From Solirubrobacterales bacterium (GTDB taxonomy: Bacteria; Actinomycetota; Thermoleophilia; Solirubrobacterales; Solirubrobacteraceae): DNA of 5,888 bases. Shown here one piece after another: positions 1 through 5,668 of the stretch (position 1 is its first letter; every line of letters starts with the position of its first letter). The translations under genes and the position numbers were made by a program. The stretch lies in assembly GCA_025963955.1 (NCBI GenBank), contig JAOPZU010000423.1, positions 1 to 5,888 on the forward strand. The letters are read 5' to 3'. The notes below the pieces were generated by a model. That model saw only the letters and a program-made list of their open reading frames with translations. It did not search any database and was not told where the DNA came from.

Positions 1-1
1 C

Positions 2-616
2 CCCGAGCCCGAGGGCACCGGTCCCACGCGCCGCGGCTTCCTGTGGGGCGCGGCCGCGTCCGCCGGCGCGGTGACCCTGGCGACCGTCGGGCAGACCGTC
101 CGCCCGCAGCAGGACCTCTCGGTGCTCGCCCCGCGCCGGCCCGCCGACGGTCCGCAGGGCATCCCGGTCAACAAGAGCGCCGTCGGCGCCCGGGTCACCG
201 GCCTCGCGACCGCGCCGGACTACGCGCTGCTCGTGGACGGACGGGTGGAGCGCGAGCTGCGGCTCACCCTGGCGGACCTGCAGGCCCTGCCGCAGCACGA
301 GGCCGACATCGCCATCGCCTGCGTCGAGGGCTGGAGCGCCGGCGCGCAGTGGAGCGGCGTGCGCGTCCGCGACCTGCTCGATCGGGCGGGCGCACCGCAG
401 GACGCGGAGGTGATCGTCCACTCGCTGCAGCCGCGCGGCGCCTACCGCGCGAGCGAGCTGAACGTGCCGCACGCCCGCAGCGACCAGACGCTGCTGGCGC
501 TCCGCGTCGGGGGCGAGGAGCTGCACCTCGACCACGGCTTCCCCGCCCGCCTGATCTCGCCGAACCGGCCCGGCGTGATGCAGACCAAGTGGGTCGGCCG
601 CCTGGAGGTCCTATGA
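2..616 (+). CDS. SUOX/YedY-like molybdopterin-dependent oxidoreductase, C-terminal part (5' end outside window)
   Basis: The reading frame is open from the left edge and ends in TGA at 614-616, giving 204 visible codons. Residues 9-33 hold a twin-arginine (TRRGFLWG) followed by a small-residue hydrophobic helix ending in VGQTV. Then come LSVLAPRRP and GIPVNKSA, and then an Oxidored_molyb fold. IACVEGWS contains Cys107 (codon 320-322), the expected thiolate ligand of molybdenum, and the domain closes with LDHGFPARLI and KWVGRLEV. The family transfers oxygen atoms or reduces oxidised substrates using molybdopterin; the substrate is not readable here. The GQT...LAPR linker resembles actinobacterial proteins of about 400-530 residues in which an N-terminal cytochrome b-like membrane domain precedes this domain, so the missing part may be a haem-binding anchor (inference). 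Alternatively the start lies just upstream and the RR segment is a Tat signal. The last bases overlap the next gene. A GTG at 71 lies inside the hydrophobic helix and is not a credible start. Confidence 0.9.
   Translation, partial: PEPEGTGPTRRGFLWGAAASAGAVTLATVGQTVRPQQDLSVLAPRRPADGPQGIPVNKSAVGARVTGLATAPDYALLVDGRVERELRLTLADLQALPQHEADIAIACVEGWSAGAQWSGVRVRDLLDRAGAPQDAEVIVHSLQPRGAYRASELNVPHARSDQTLLALRVGGEELHLDHGFPARLISPNRPGVMQTKWVGRLEVL
604..608 (+). promoter_or_regulatory. Shine-Dalgarno GGAGG for the overlapping membrane protein gene
   Basis: A perfect GGAGG lies inside the last codons of the oxidoreductase, four bases before the ATG at 613. It decides the start of the downstream gene against the much longer open frame that begins at position 43. 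Confidence 0.7.
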
Positions 617-1107
617 GCACGCCGCCGGACACGCCCGCGCAGCCCCTCGGGCGCGCGTTCTGGGCCGGCCTGGCGGTCGGCGGCGGCATCATGGTCTTCG
701 GCGTGGCGGGCTTCGTCCGGCATCGCGTGGAGACCGATCCCACGTCGTCGCTGAAGTTCCTCGTCGGCGCGCTGGTCGTGCACGACGCGCTCTGGGCGTG
801 GGTGGTCGCAGCGCTGGGCTTCGTGCTGGTGCGGACCGTCCCGCGGGCCGTCCGCGGCGTCACGATGGGCGCGCTCGGCGTCAGCGCGGCGCTGGCGCTG
901 GTGGCCGGTCCCGCGCTCACCGGCCGCGGCCGGATCGCCAACAACCCGTCGATCCTCCCGCGGGACTACGGCACCGGCCTGCTGCTTGCGCTGGCCGCGG
1001 TCTGGGCGGTGGCCGCGCTGCTGGCGGTCCGGGCCCTGCGGCACCCGGCCCTCGCCGCCGACGTGCCACCCGCCTACGCGAACCTGCCGCCGCAGAACGG
1101 CTGGTAG
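613..1107 (+). CDS. Small four-helix integral membrane protein, partner of the molybdopterin oxidoreductase
   Basis: This is a 164-residue protein of unknown function. The ATG at 613 overlaps the TGA of the oxidoreductase as ATGA and has a good GGAGG ribosome site, so translation is probably coupled. Hydrophobic segments lie at about residues 17-36, 48-73, 82-102 and 119-141. A basic patch (RHR, 36-38) follows helix 1, and His57-Asp58 sits inside helix 2. Between helices 3 and 4 is a conserved-looking loop, NNPSILPRDYG (110-120); the short tail (142-164) is proline-rich. I recall similar small membrane proteins beside this oxidoreductase type in actinobacteria, from memory and not searched. 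A role as membrane partner or electron-transfer subunit is inferred from the overlap only. The single intramembrane histidine does not by itself make a haem-binding pair. The frame is open further upstream, but that part lies in the wrong frame of the oxidoreductase. Confidence 0.85.
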   Translation: MSTPPDTPAQPLGRAFWAGLAVGGGIMVFGVAGFVRHRVETDPTSSLKFLVGALVVHDALWAWVVAALGFVLVRTVPRAVRGVTMGALGVSAALALVAGPALTGRGRIANNPSILPRDYGTGLLLALAAVWAVAALLAVRALRHPALAADVPPAYANLPPQNGW

Positions 1108-1173
1108 CCTCACGGAGGGGTCGCCGTCAGGCGGCGCCAGGCGCGCCGGGAAGACTGGTCGGCACCACTTCCG
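1108..1173 (+). promoter_or_regulatory. Structured leader of the antiporter gene: distant Shine-Dalgarno plus two abutting hairpins
   Basis: This 66-base gap separates the membrane protein stop from the antiporter ATG. It holds a strong GGAGG at 1114-1118 with no ATG, GTG or TTG at usable distance. Next comes a 6-bp stem, CGGCGC (1132-1137) with GCGCCG (1143-1148) and a 5-base loop. Directly after it is a second stem, GGAAG (1149-1153) with CTTCC (1168-1172), continued inside a 2-base bulge by TGGT (1156-1159) with ACCA (1164-1167) and a CGGC loop. The second stem ends one base before the ATG. There is no T-run, so this is unlikely to be a factor-independent terminator. I see no convincing -35/-10 pair. 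Short GC stems arise easily by chance in this DNA, so function is inference. Confidence 0.35.
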
Positions 1174-2637
1174 ATGCTGCCCGAGATCACCGACTTCGCC
1201 GGCCCGCTGACGCTCGTCACCGTCGGCTTCCTGCTCGCCGTCCTGTCGACGGCGCTCACCGGGCGGCTGCCCGTCCCCGCCCCGGTGGTGTTCCTGGCCG
1301 GTGCCGCCGTGGCGTCCGACGTCGTCCCGTCGCTGCAGCACGACATCGGCATCCTGACCGTCGAGCGGATCGCGGTCGTCGCGCTCATCGTGATCCTGCT
1401 GAACGGCGGGCGTGACATCGGCGCGCACCACTTCCGCCGCTCGCTCGGGGACATCAGCGCGATCGGCCTGATCGGGACGTTCCTCACCGCCGGTGCGCTG
1501 GCGGCCGCGGCGCACGTGATCCTCGGTCTTGACTGGCCGGTGGCCGGCGTCCTCGGGGCCGCGCTCGCCCCGACCGACCCCGCGGTGATGTTCTCCGTCC
1601 TGGGCCGCCGTGAGGTGGGCGGGCGCTCCGGCGTCGTGCTCGAGGGCGAGGCCGGCATCAATGACCCCGCCGGCATCGCCCTGCTGCTCGGCATGGTCGA
1701 GGTCGCCGCGCACCCCGGCACGTCCGTCCTCGTCGTGCTGCGGGAGTTCGTCGTGGAGATGGGCATCGGAGTCGCGTTCGGACTGGCCGGCGGGCTCCTG
1801 CTCGTCCGGGTCCTCGGCCGGATCCGGCTCGACGGGGCCGGGCTCCACCCGGTGCTGGTCCTCGCCTTCGCCGGCGTGCTCTACGGGGCGACGTCGCTGT
1901 CGGGCGGCTCGGGCTTCTCCGCCGTCTTCGTGACGGGACTGCTGCTCGGCGACGCGCGGCTGCCGTACGCGGGGGAGATCGACCGCTTCACGGTCAGCCT
2001 GGCGAGCCTCGCCGAGGTCGCGGTCTTCCTCGCACTCGGTCTGACCGTCGACCTCGGCGGCATCGCGGGCGAGGACTGGCTCGGCGGCGCGGCGATCCTC
2101 CTGGTCCTGGCGGTGGTGGTCCGGCCGCTCGTGGTCGTGCTCACGCTGGCCCGCTCGTCCCTGGGCCGGCGCGAGCGGGCGTTCATCGCCTGGAGCGGCC
2201 TGAAGGGCGCCGTGCCGATCCTCCTGGCGGCCTTCGCCGTGCTCGGCGGCGTGCCCGATTCCGCGCGCATCTACGACCTGGTCTTCGTCGTCGTCCTCGG
2301 CTCCGTCCTCATCCAGGGCGGGCTGGTCCCGGCGGTCGCGGCCCGGCTGCGCATCCCGATGCAGCTGCAGCCGGAGCTGCCGTGGGAGCTCTCGGTCCGG
2401 CTCGCCGAGCCGCCGGACGATCGCGCCGAGCTCGTCGTGGAGGCGGGATCCGCCGCGGACGGCGCGGCGATCGCGGCCCTCCCGATGGGCGCGGACGCCT
2501 GGGTGACCCTCGTGGTCCGGGACGATCGCGCGCTTCCCCCGCGGCCGGAGCTGCGCCTGCGCCCGGGCGACGCCGTCTTCCTGCTGGGCGTGCACGGCGA
2601 GCCCGCGCTCGCCGACGCCTTCACCGGCCGCGCCTAA
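1174..2637 (+). CDS. Cation/proton antiporter, CPA1 family, CvrA/NhaP2-like, with C-terminal RCK_C-like domain
   Basis: This 487-residue inner-membrane antiporter exchanges K+ or Na+ for protons and so serves pH and ion balance. Residues 8-395 are a series of hydrophobic helices of the Na_H_Exchanger fold. Family motifs are complete: GAALAPTDPAVMFSVLG with T134-D135-P136, EGEAGINDPAGI (157-168) with the N163-D164 ion-binding pair, an Arg-Pro in a helix (RPL, 317-319), and WSGLKGAVPI (340-349). Residues about 405-483 are soluble and resemble a TrkA-C/RCK_C regulatory domain, ending near LRPGDAVFLLGVHGE. This arrangement is typical of K+/H+ antiporters of the NhaP2/CvrA group, which makes K+ the likelier ion, although the sequence does not settle it. 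The ATG at 1174 has no nearby ribosome site. The next in-frame GTG would remove the first helix, so the ATG is preferred. The stop TAA overlaps the stop of the opposite-strand hydrolase. No in-frame stop occurs between the upstream gene's TAG (1105-1107) and this start. Confidence 0.92.
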   Translation: MLPEITDFAGPLTLVTVGFLLAVLSTALTGRLPVPAPVVFLAGAAVASDVVPSLQHDIGILTVERIAVVALIVILLNGGRDIGAHHFRRSLGDISAIGLIGTFLTAGALAAAAHVILGLDWPVAGVLGAALAPTDPAVMFSVLGRREVGGRSGVVLEGEAGINDPAGIALLLGMVEVAAHPGTSVLVVLREFVVEMGIGVAFGLAGGLLLVRVLGRIRLDGAGLHPVLVLAFAGVLYGATSLSGGSGFSAVFVTGLLLGDARLPYAGEIDRFTVSLASLAEVAVFLALGLTVDLGGIAGEDWLGGAAILLVLAVVVRPLVVVLTLARSSLGRRERAFIAWSGLKGAVPILLAAFAVLGGVPDSARIYDLVFVVVLGSVLIQGGLVPAVAARLRIPMQLQPELPWELSVRLAEPPDDRAELVVEAGSAADGAAIAALPMGADAWVTLVVRDDRALPPRPELRLRPGDAVFLLGVHGEPALADAFTGRA

Positions 2638-3389
2638 GCGGAGCCGCCGCTCAGCGCCAGTCGTTCGCCCGGCGCGAGGACGACGACCTCCGTGGCGGGG
2701 GCGAGGACCGCGGCCCGTGAGGCGAACGTCTGCGGCGGGTCCCGCAGCAGGCGGTGGCCTCCGGCGCCGAGCCCGAGCGGCAGCGGGAAGTACGTCCCCC
2801 AGTGGATCGGGACCGCGACCCGAGGGCGCAGCACCGCCGCCGCCTCTGCCGCCCGCTCCGGGTCCAGGTGCCCGGGGCCGAGCGTCGGCCCGTAGCCCCA
2901 GACGGGCAGCAGCGCGAGCTCCAGCGGACCGAGCGCGGCCATCCCGTCGAAGCGGTCGGTGTCCCCGGCGAAGTACAGGTCCCCGTCCACGACGTACCCG
3001 AGCGCGGGGACCCGGCGACCGCGGCGCATCGCGGTGTGAACGGCCGGCGTGGCGGTGACCTCGACCCCTGCAAGCACCGTGGACTGCCCGGCCTCCAGCT
3101 CCGTCACCGGGCCGAGGCCGCGTAGCGACGCGGCCGCCCCCCGCGGCGCGACGAGCGGGACGTGCCGCCCGAGGGCCTTCAACGTCGGGCGGTCCAGGTG
3201 GTCCAGGTGCACGTGCGAGATCAGGACGCCATCGACCCGCCCGAGCGACTGCGGGGTGATGACCGGCACCCGCCGGGTGATGTGCGCCAGGCGTGGGCGC
3301 AGCAGCGGGTCGGTGAGCAGCCGCACGCCGTCGATCTCCAGCAGCGCGCTGGCGTGGCCCAGCCAGCGGATGGACCGGGCGCGGCTCAC
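2634..3389 (-). CDS. UlaG-like metallo-beta-lactamase-fold metal-dependent hydrolase
   Basis: This is a 251-residue soluble protein starting at GTG (3389-3387) and ending at TAG (2636-2634). It has the full metal site of the metallo-beta-lactamase superfamily. The N-terminal strand ends WLGHAS (9-14), as in the UlaG/NAPE-PLD-like branch. ISHVHLDHLD carries His59, His61, Asp63 and His64, followed by His118 (PAVHTA), Asp143 (FAGDTDRFDG) and His196 (PIHWGTYFPL). Two metal ions, usually Zn or Mn, are expected. Members hydrolyse lactones, phosphodiesters or N-acyl phospholipids; the substrate cannot be told from sequence, and there are no ascorbate-pathway genes nearby. The GTG overlaps the TGA of the upstream membrane protein gene as GTGA, so the two are probably one operon. 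The frame is open to 3998, but that extension is antisense-frame shadow of the membrane protein and lacks family similarity. No signal peptide is visible. Confidence 0.9.
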   Translation of the reverse strand: MSRARSIRWLGHASALLEIDGVRLLTDPLLRPRLAHITRRVPVITPQSLGRVDGVLISHVHLDHLDRPTLKALGRHVPLVAPRGAAASLRGLGPVTELEAGQSTVLAGVEVTATPAVHTAMRRGRRVPALGYVVDGDLYFAGDTDRFDGMAALGPLELALLPVWGYGPTLGPGHLDPERAAEAAAVLRPRVAVPIHWGTYFPLPLGLGAGGHRLLRDPPQTFASRAAVLAPATEVVVLAPGERLALSGGSA

Positions 3390-4519
3390 GGCTCGTCCGC
3401 GGCGGCGATGCGGTCGAACCGCCACGGCACCGGGATGCGCCGCCCCCGGCGCGGGCGCTGCGCGGCGGAGAGGTTCCCGATGACGCGGTAGCGGTCGTAC
3501 ATCGTGATGACGAGCGACAGCAGCAGCAGGTAGAAGAGCGCGTCCTGCACCGGGAGGTAGGCGGAGTAGCCGGCGGTCCGCCGGATCAGGACCCCGGCGC
3601 CCACGATCCCCGCGTTCACCGCCGCCATCGCGAGGAACTGCACCGCCGTCGAGCCGTAGCGCGAGCCGCTCTGGACGCGCCACAGGCTGATCACCGAGTT
3701 CAGCCCGACGACGACCGCGATCCCGAGGACCAGCTGCGGGGTGCTCGCCCGGATACCGCTCAGGACCTGGCTGAAGATCACGGCGATCATCGCCAGCAGG
3801 ACCACCTTCTCCAGGACGGCGACGCTCAGGATCGCCCCCAGGTCGCGGCGCGGGGTGGCGGCGGCGCTCGCCGGGCGGTCGATGTGCGCGTCCACGTCGA
3901 CCCGCGGCGTGCGGTCCCAGGCCGGCAGCCGGGAGCGGAACCGGGCCGCCGCCAGCAGGACGAGCGCGCAGGCGGAGAAGAACGCGGGCAGCACCCACGG
4001 GTGGCGCGCCTGCTGCTCGGTCACGTCGAGCTCGGCGATGTGGATCCAGTACTCCTGCGGGAGCTTCACGAAGACCCAGATCGCCGCCGCCGAGCCGAGC
4101 ACGAGCCGCGCCGGCATCCGGGCCGGGTTCCAGAACAGGCGGACCGTCTCGTAGAAGATGAAGAAGTACTCGAACGTGTTCGGGAACACGAGCAGCAGCG
4201 GCCGCGCCCCGCTCAGCTCGAACGCGAGGGTTCCGGCCAGGCGGTAGTAGAAGAGGAAGCGCGCCACGCCGAGGGCGTAGGGGTCGAGCCAGTTGCGCAG
4301 CGTCGAGACGTAGGCGATCGTCAGGTAGTAGACGTCGAGCGCCTTGTCGTAGTCCTGGTAATTGTCCAGGACCCCGCCGGCGTGGACGGTCTGGAAGATC
4401 GTCTGGTCCACGCCGTCGAGCACGAGCGCGGCGAGGATGAACGGCAGCGGGTACTTCGGTATCCCGAGCGGGAGCAGCAGGCGCAGGGCGACCACGGCGA
4501 CGAAGACGACGTCGGACAA
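3386..4519 (-). CDS. Polytopic membrane protein of unknown function
   Basis: This is a 377-residue protein if translation starts at TTG 4519-4517; I do not recognise a named family. Hydrophobic segments lie at about residues 4-20, 25-41, 82-98, 107-128, 137-153, 176-193, 229-254, 262-280, 292-312 and 322-340, so eight to ten helices. Two aromatic, polar-rich stretches look conserved: DNYQDYDKALDVYY (52-65) leading to LRNW (74-77), and FPNTFEYFFIFYE (112-124). A hydrophilic linker (about 195-228) divides an N-terminal from a C-terminal helix bundle, and the tail after 341 is strongly basic. No transporter signature, P-loop or catalytic motif is visible. The TTG start is chosen because the hydrophobic sequence begins there. 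GTG codons upstream (for example 4576-4574) would add an Arg/Pro-rich leader of about 20 residues and cannot be excluded. The gene diverges from the reductase at 4619 and overlaps the hydrolase gene by four bases. Confidence 0.8.
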   Translation of the reverse strand: MSDVVFVAVVALRLLLPLGIPKYPLPFILAALVLDGVDQTIFQTVHAGGVLDNYQDYDKALDVYYLTIAYVSTLRNWLDPYALGVARFLFYYRLAGTLAFELSGARPLLLVFPNTFEYFFIFYETVRLFWNPARMPARLVLGSAAAIWVFVKLPQEYWIHIAELDVTEQQARHPWVLPAFFSACALVLLAAARFRSRLPAWDRTPRVDVDAHIDRPASAAATPRRDLGAILSVAVLEKVVLLAMIAVIFSQVLSGIRASTPQLVLGIAVVVGLNSVISLWRVQSGSRYGSTAVQFLAMAAVNAGIVGAGVLIRRTAGYSAYLPVQDALFYLLLLSLVITMYDRYRVIGNLSAAQRPRRGRRIPVPWRFDRIAAADEP

Positions 4520-4618
4520 GCGCCCCAATCTACGGGCTGGACGCGCGCACAGACCGGGCGCCCGCGGTTGGGGCACGGCCACAGGCGCCCGCCGGGCCGG
4601 TCGGCGAACGTCCCGGTC
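4520..4618. promoter_or_regulatory. Divergent intergenic region with probable promoters for both flanking genes
   Basis: This 99-base gap separates the divergent membrane protein and reductase genes, so it must supply one or both promoters. On the minus strand, TAGATT (4532-4527) fits the actinobacterial -10 pattern TANNNT. It would place the transcript start at about 4521-4519, directly at the TTG codon, with no good -35 upstream. GCCCCAATC (4522-4530) and GGTTGGGGC (4566-4574) form a 9-bp inverted repeat with one G-T pair, and a perfect palindrome CGGGCGCCCG lies at 4555-4564. Its part GGCGCCCG recurs at 4584-4591. On the plus strand I see neither a clear -10 nor a Shine-Dalgarno before the ATG at 4619. 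These elements are suggestive only. Confidence 0.45.
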
Positions 4619-5668
4619 ATGCCCACGCCCCAGCACAACCGCTGCTTCCGCCTGCGCCGCCGCCCCGACGGGCGCGTGACGGGCGCCAACCTCGAGCTCG
4701 TGGAGGAGCCGATCCCCGAGCTCGCCGACGGTCAGGCGCTCGTGCGCACCCTCTACCTCTCGCTTGATCCGTCCAACCGCATCTGGATGAGCGAGATGCG
4801 CTCCTACATGCCGCCCGTCCCGCTCGACGCGGTGATGCGCGGCCTCGGCGTGGGGCAGGTGGTCGCCTCACGGCGGAAGGACTTCCCGGTCGGCTCGCTC
4901 GTCCTCGGCTGGACGGGCTTCCAGGACTACGCGGTGATGGACGACGCGACGGACGAGGGCCCGTACACGCGGCTGCCCGAGCCGCTCCCCGCGCCGTTGA
5001 CGATGTTCCTCGGGGCCCTCGGGCACACCGGGATCACGGCGTACCTCGGCATGATCGACATCGGGCGCCCGGAGCCGGGCGACACGGTCGTCGTCTCCGC
5101 CGCCGCGGGCGCCGTCGGGTCGATCGCCGGGCAGCTCGCGAAGGCGCGGGGCGCGCGGACGGTCGGCCTGGCGGGCGGGGCCGCGAAGTGCGCCCACGTC
5201 GTGGGGAAGCTCGGCTTCGACGTGTGCGTGGACTACAAGGCGGCGGACTGGAGGCAGCAGCTCGCGGCCGCGGTCCCGGATGGCGTGGACGTGAACTTCG
5301 AGAACGTCGGCGGCGTCATCATGGACGAGGTGCTGCTGCACCTGAACATCGGCGCCCGCGTCGCCCTCTGCGGGATGATCTCGCAGTACGAGTCGGCCGA
5401 CGCGACCTCCTCGTGGGCCGGGCAGCTCAGCATCGGCCAGCTCATCATGCGGCGGGCGTCGATGACCGGCTTCCTCGTGCTCGACCACGCCGACCGCTTT
5501 CCGGAGGCGATCGAGCACCTCGCGGGGCTGCTCGGCGACGGGCGGCTGCAGAGCGACGAGAACGTCGTGGACGGGCTGGAGAACGCCATCGACTGCCTGA
5601 ACGGGCTCTTCGACGGGAGCAACACGGGCAAGCAGCTGCTGCGGGTGGGGGAGGCCGACGCCGGGTGA
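4619..5668 (+). CDS. NADP-dependent oxidoreductase, zinc-independent MDR family (CurA / prostaglandin-reductase type)
   Basis: This is a 349-residue cytosolic enzyme that, by family, uses NADPH to reduce the C=C bond of alpha,beta-unsaturated aldehydes or ketones. Order of motifs: substrate-side [13 protein letters not shown] (45-57), [14 protein letters not shown] (132-145), the nucleotide-binding turn SAAAGAVGS (160-168) of the Rossmann fold, DVNFENVGG (224-232), [10 protein letters not shown] (249-258), GFLVLDH (284-290) and the closing NTGKQLLRV (335-343). All match the MDR subfamily that includes bacterial CurA/YfmJ-type reductases and mammalian PTGR1. There is no Cys/His cluster for catalytic or structural zinc. 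Length is normal for the family (about 335-350). The ATG at 4619 opens the characteristic N-terminus; the open frame extending back to 3884 is antisense to the membrane protein gene and is not used. The start lacks an evident ribosome site. The stop overlaps the GTG of the next gene. Physiological substrate unknown. Confidence 0.93.
   Translation: MPTPQHNRCFRLRRRPDGRVTGANLELVEEPIPELADGQALVRTLYLSLDPSNRIWMSEMRSYMPPVPLDAVMRGLGVGQVVASRRKDFPVGSLVLGWTGFQDYAVMDDATDEGPYTRLPEPLPAPLTMFLGALGHTGITAYLGMIDIGRPEPGDTVVVSAAAGAVGSIAGQLAKARGARTVGLAGGAAKCAHVVGKLGFDVCVDYKAADWRQQLAAAVPDGVDVNFENVGGVIMDEVLLHLNIGARVALCGMISQYESADATSSWAGQLSIGQLIMRRASMTGFLVLDHADRFPEAIEHLAGLLGDGRLQSDENVVDGLENAIDCLNGLFDGSNTGKQLLRVGEADAG
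5647..5654 (+). promoter_or_regulatory. Shine-Dalgarno GGGGGAGG for the YchJ-family gene
   Basis: A purine-rich site inside the last codons of the reductase contains GGAGG and ends ten bases before the GTG at 5665. It supports that overlapping GTG as the start. Confidence 0.55.

Noticed and set aside
43..612. Upstream extension of the four-helix protein frame
   Set aside because: It is an out-of-frame reading of the oxidoreductase; the ATG at 613 has a GGAGG and the standard ATGA overlap.
442..2595. A 717-codon open frame on the minus strand opposite the first three genes
   Set aside because: Its translation is low-complexity, rich in Arg, Asp, Glu, Gln and His with no domain-like pattern. 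It lies exactly antisense to three well-supported genes, which is the usual artefact of stop-poor GC-rich DNA.
3390..3998. N-terminal extension of the hydrolase frame
   Set aside because: It is an out-of-frame reading of the membrane protein gene. The conserved hydrolase fold begins right after the GTG at 3389.
4175..4190. Near-perfect palindrome CGTGTTC-GG-GAACACG inside the membrane protein gene
   Set aside because: I considered a LexA-like operator, but the GAAC/GTTC halves have the wrong spacing, the site is deep in coding sequence and encodes the FPNTF motif with ordinary codons. Arms of this length are expected by chance in such DNA.
3884..4618. 245-codon upstream extension of the reductase frame
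   Set aside because: It is antisense to the membrane protein gene and compositionally biased. The recognised reductase N-terminus begins at the ATG at 4619.
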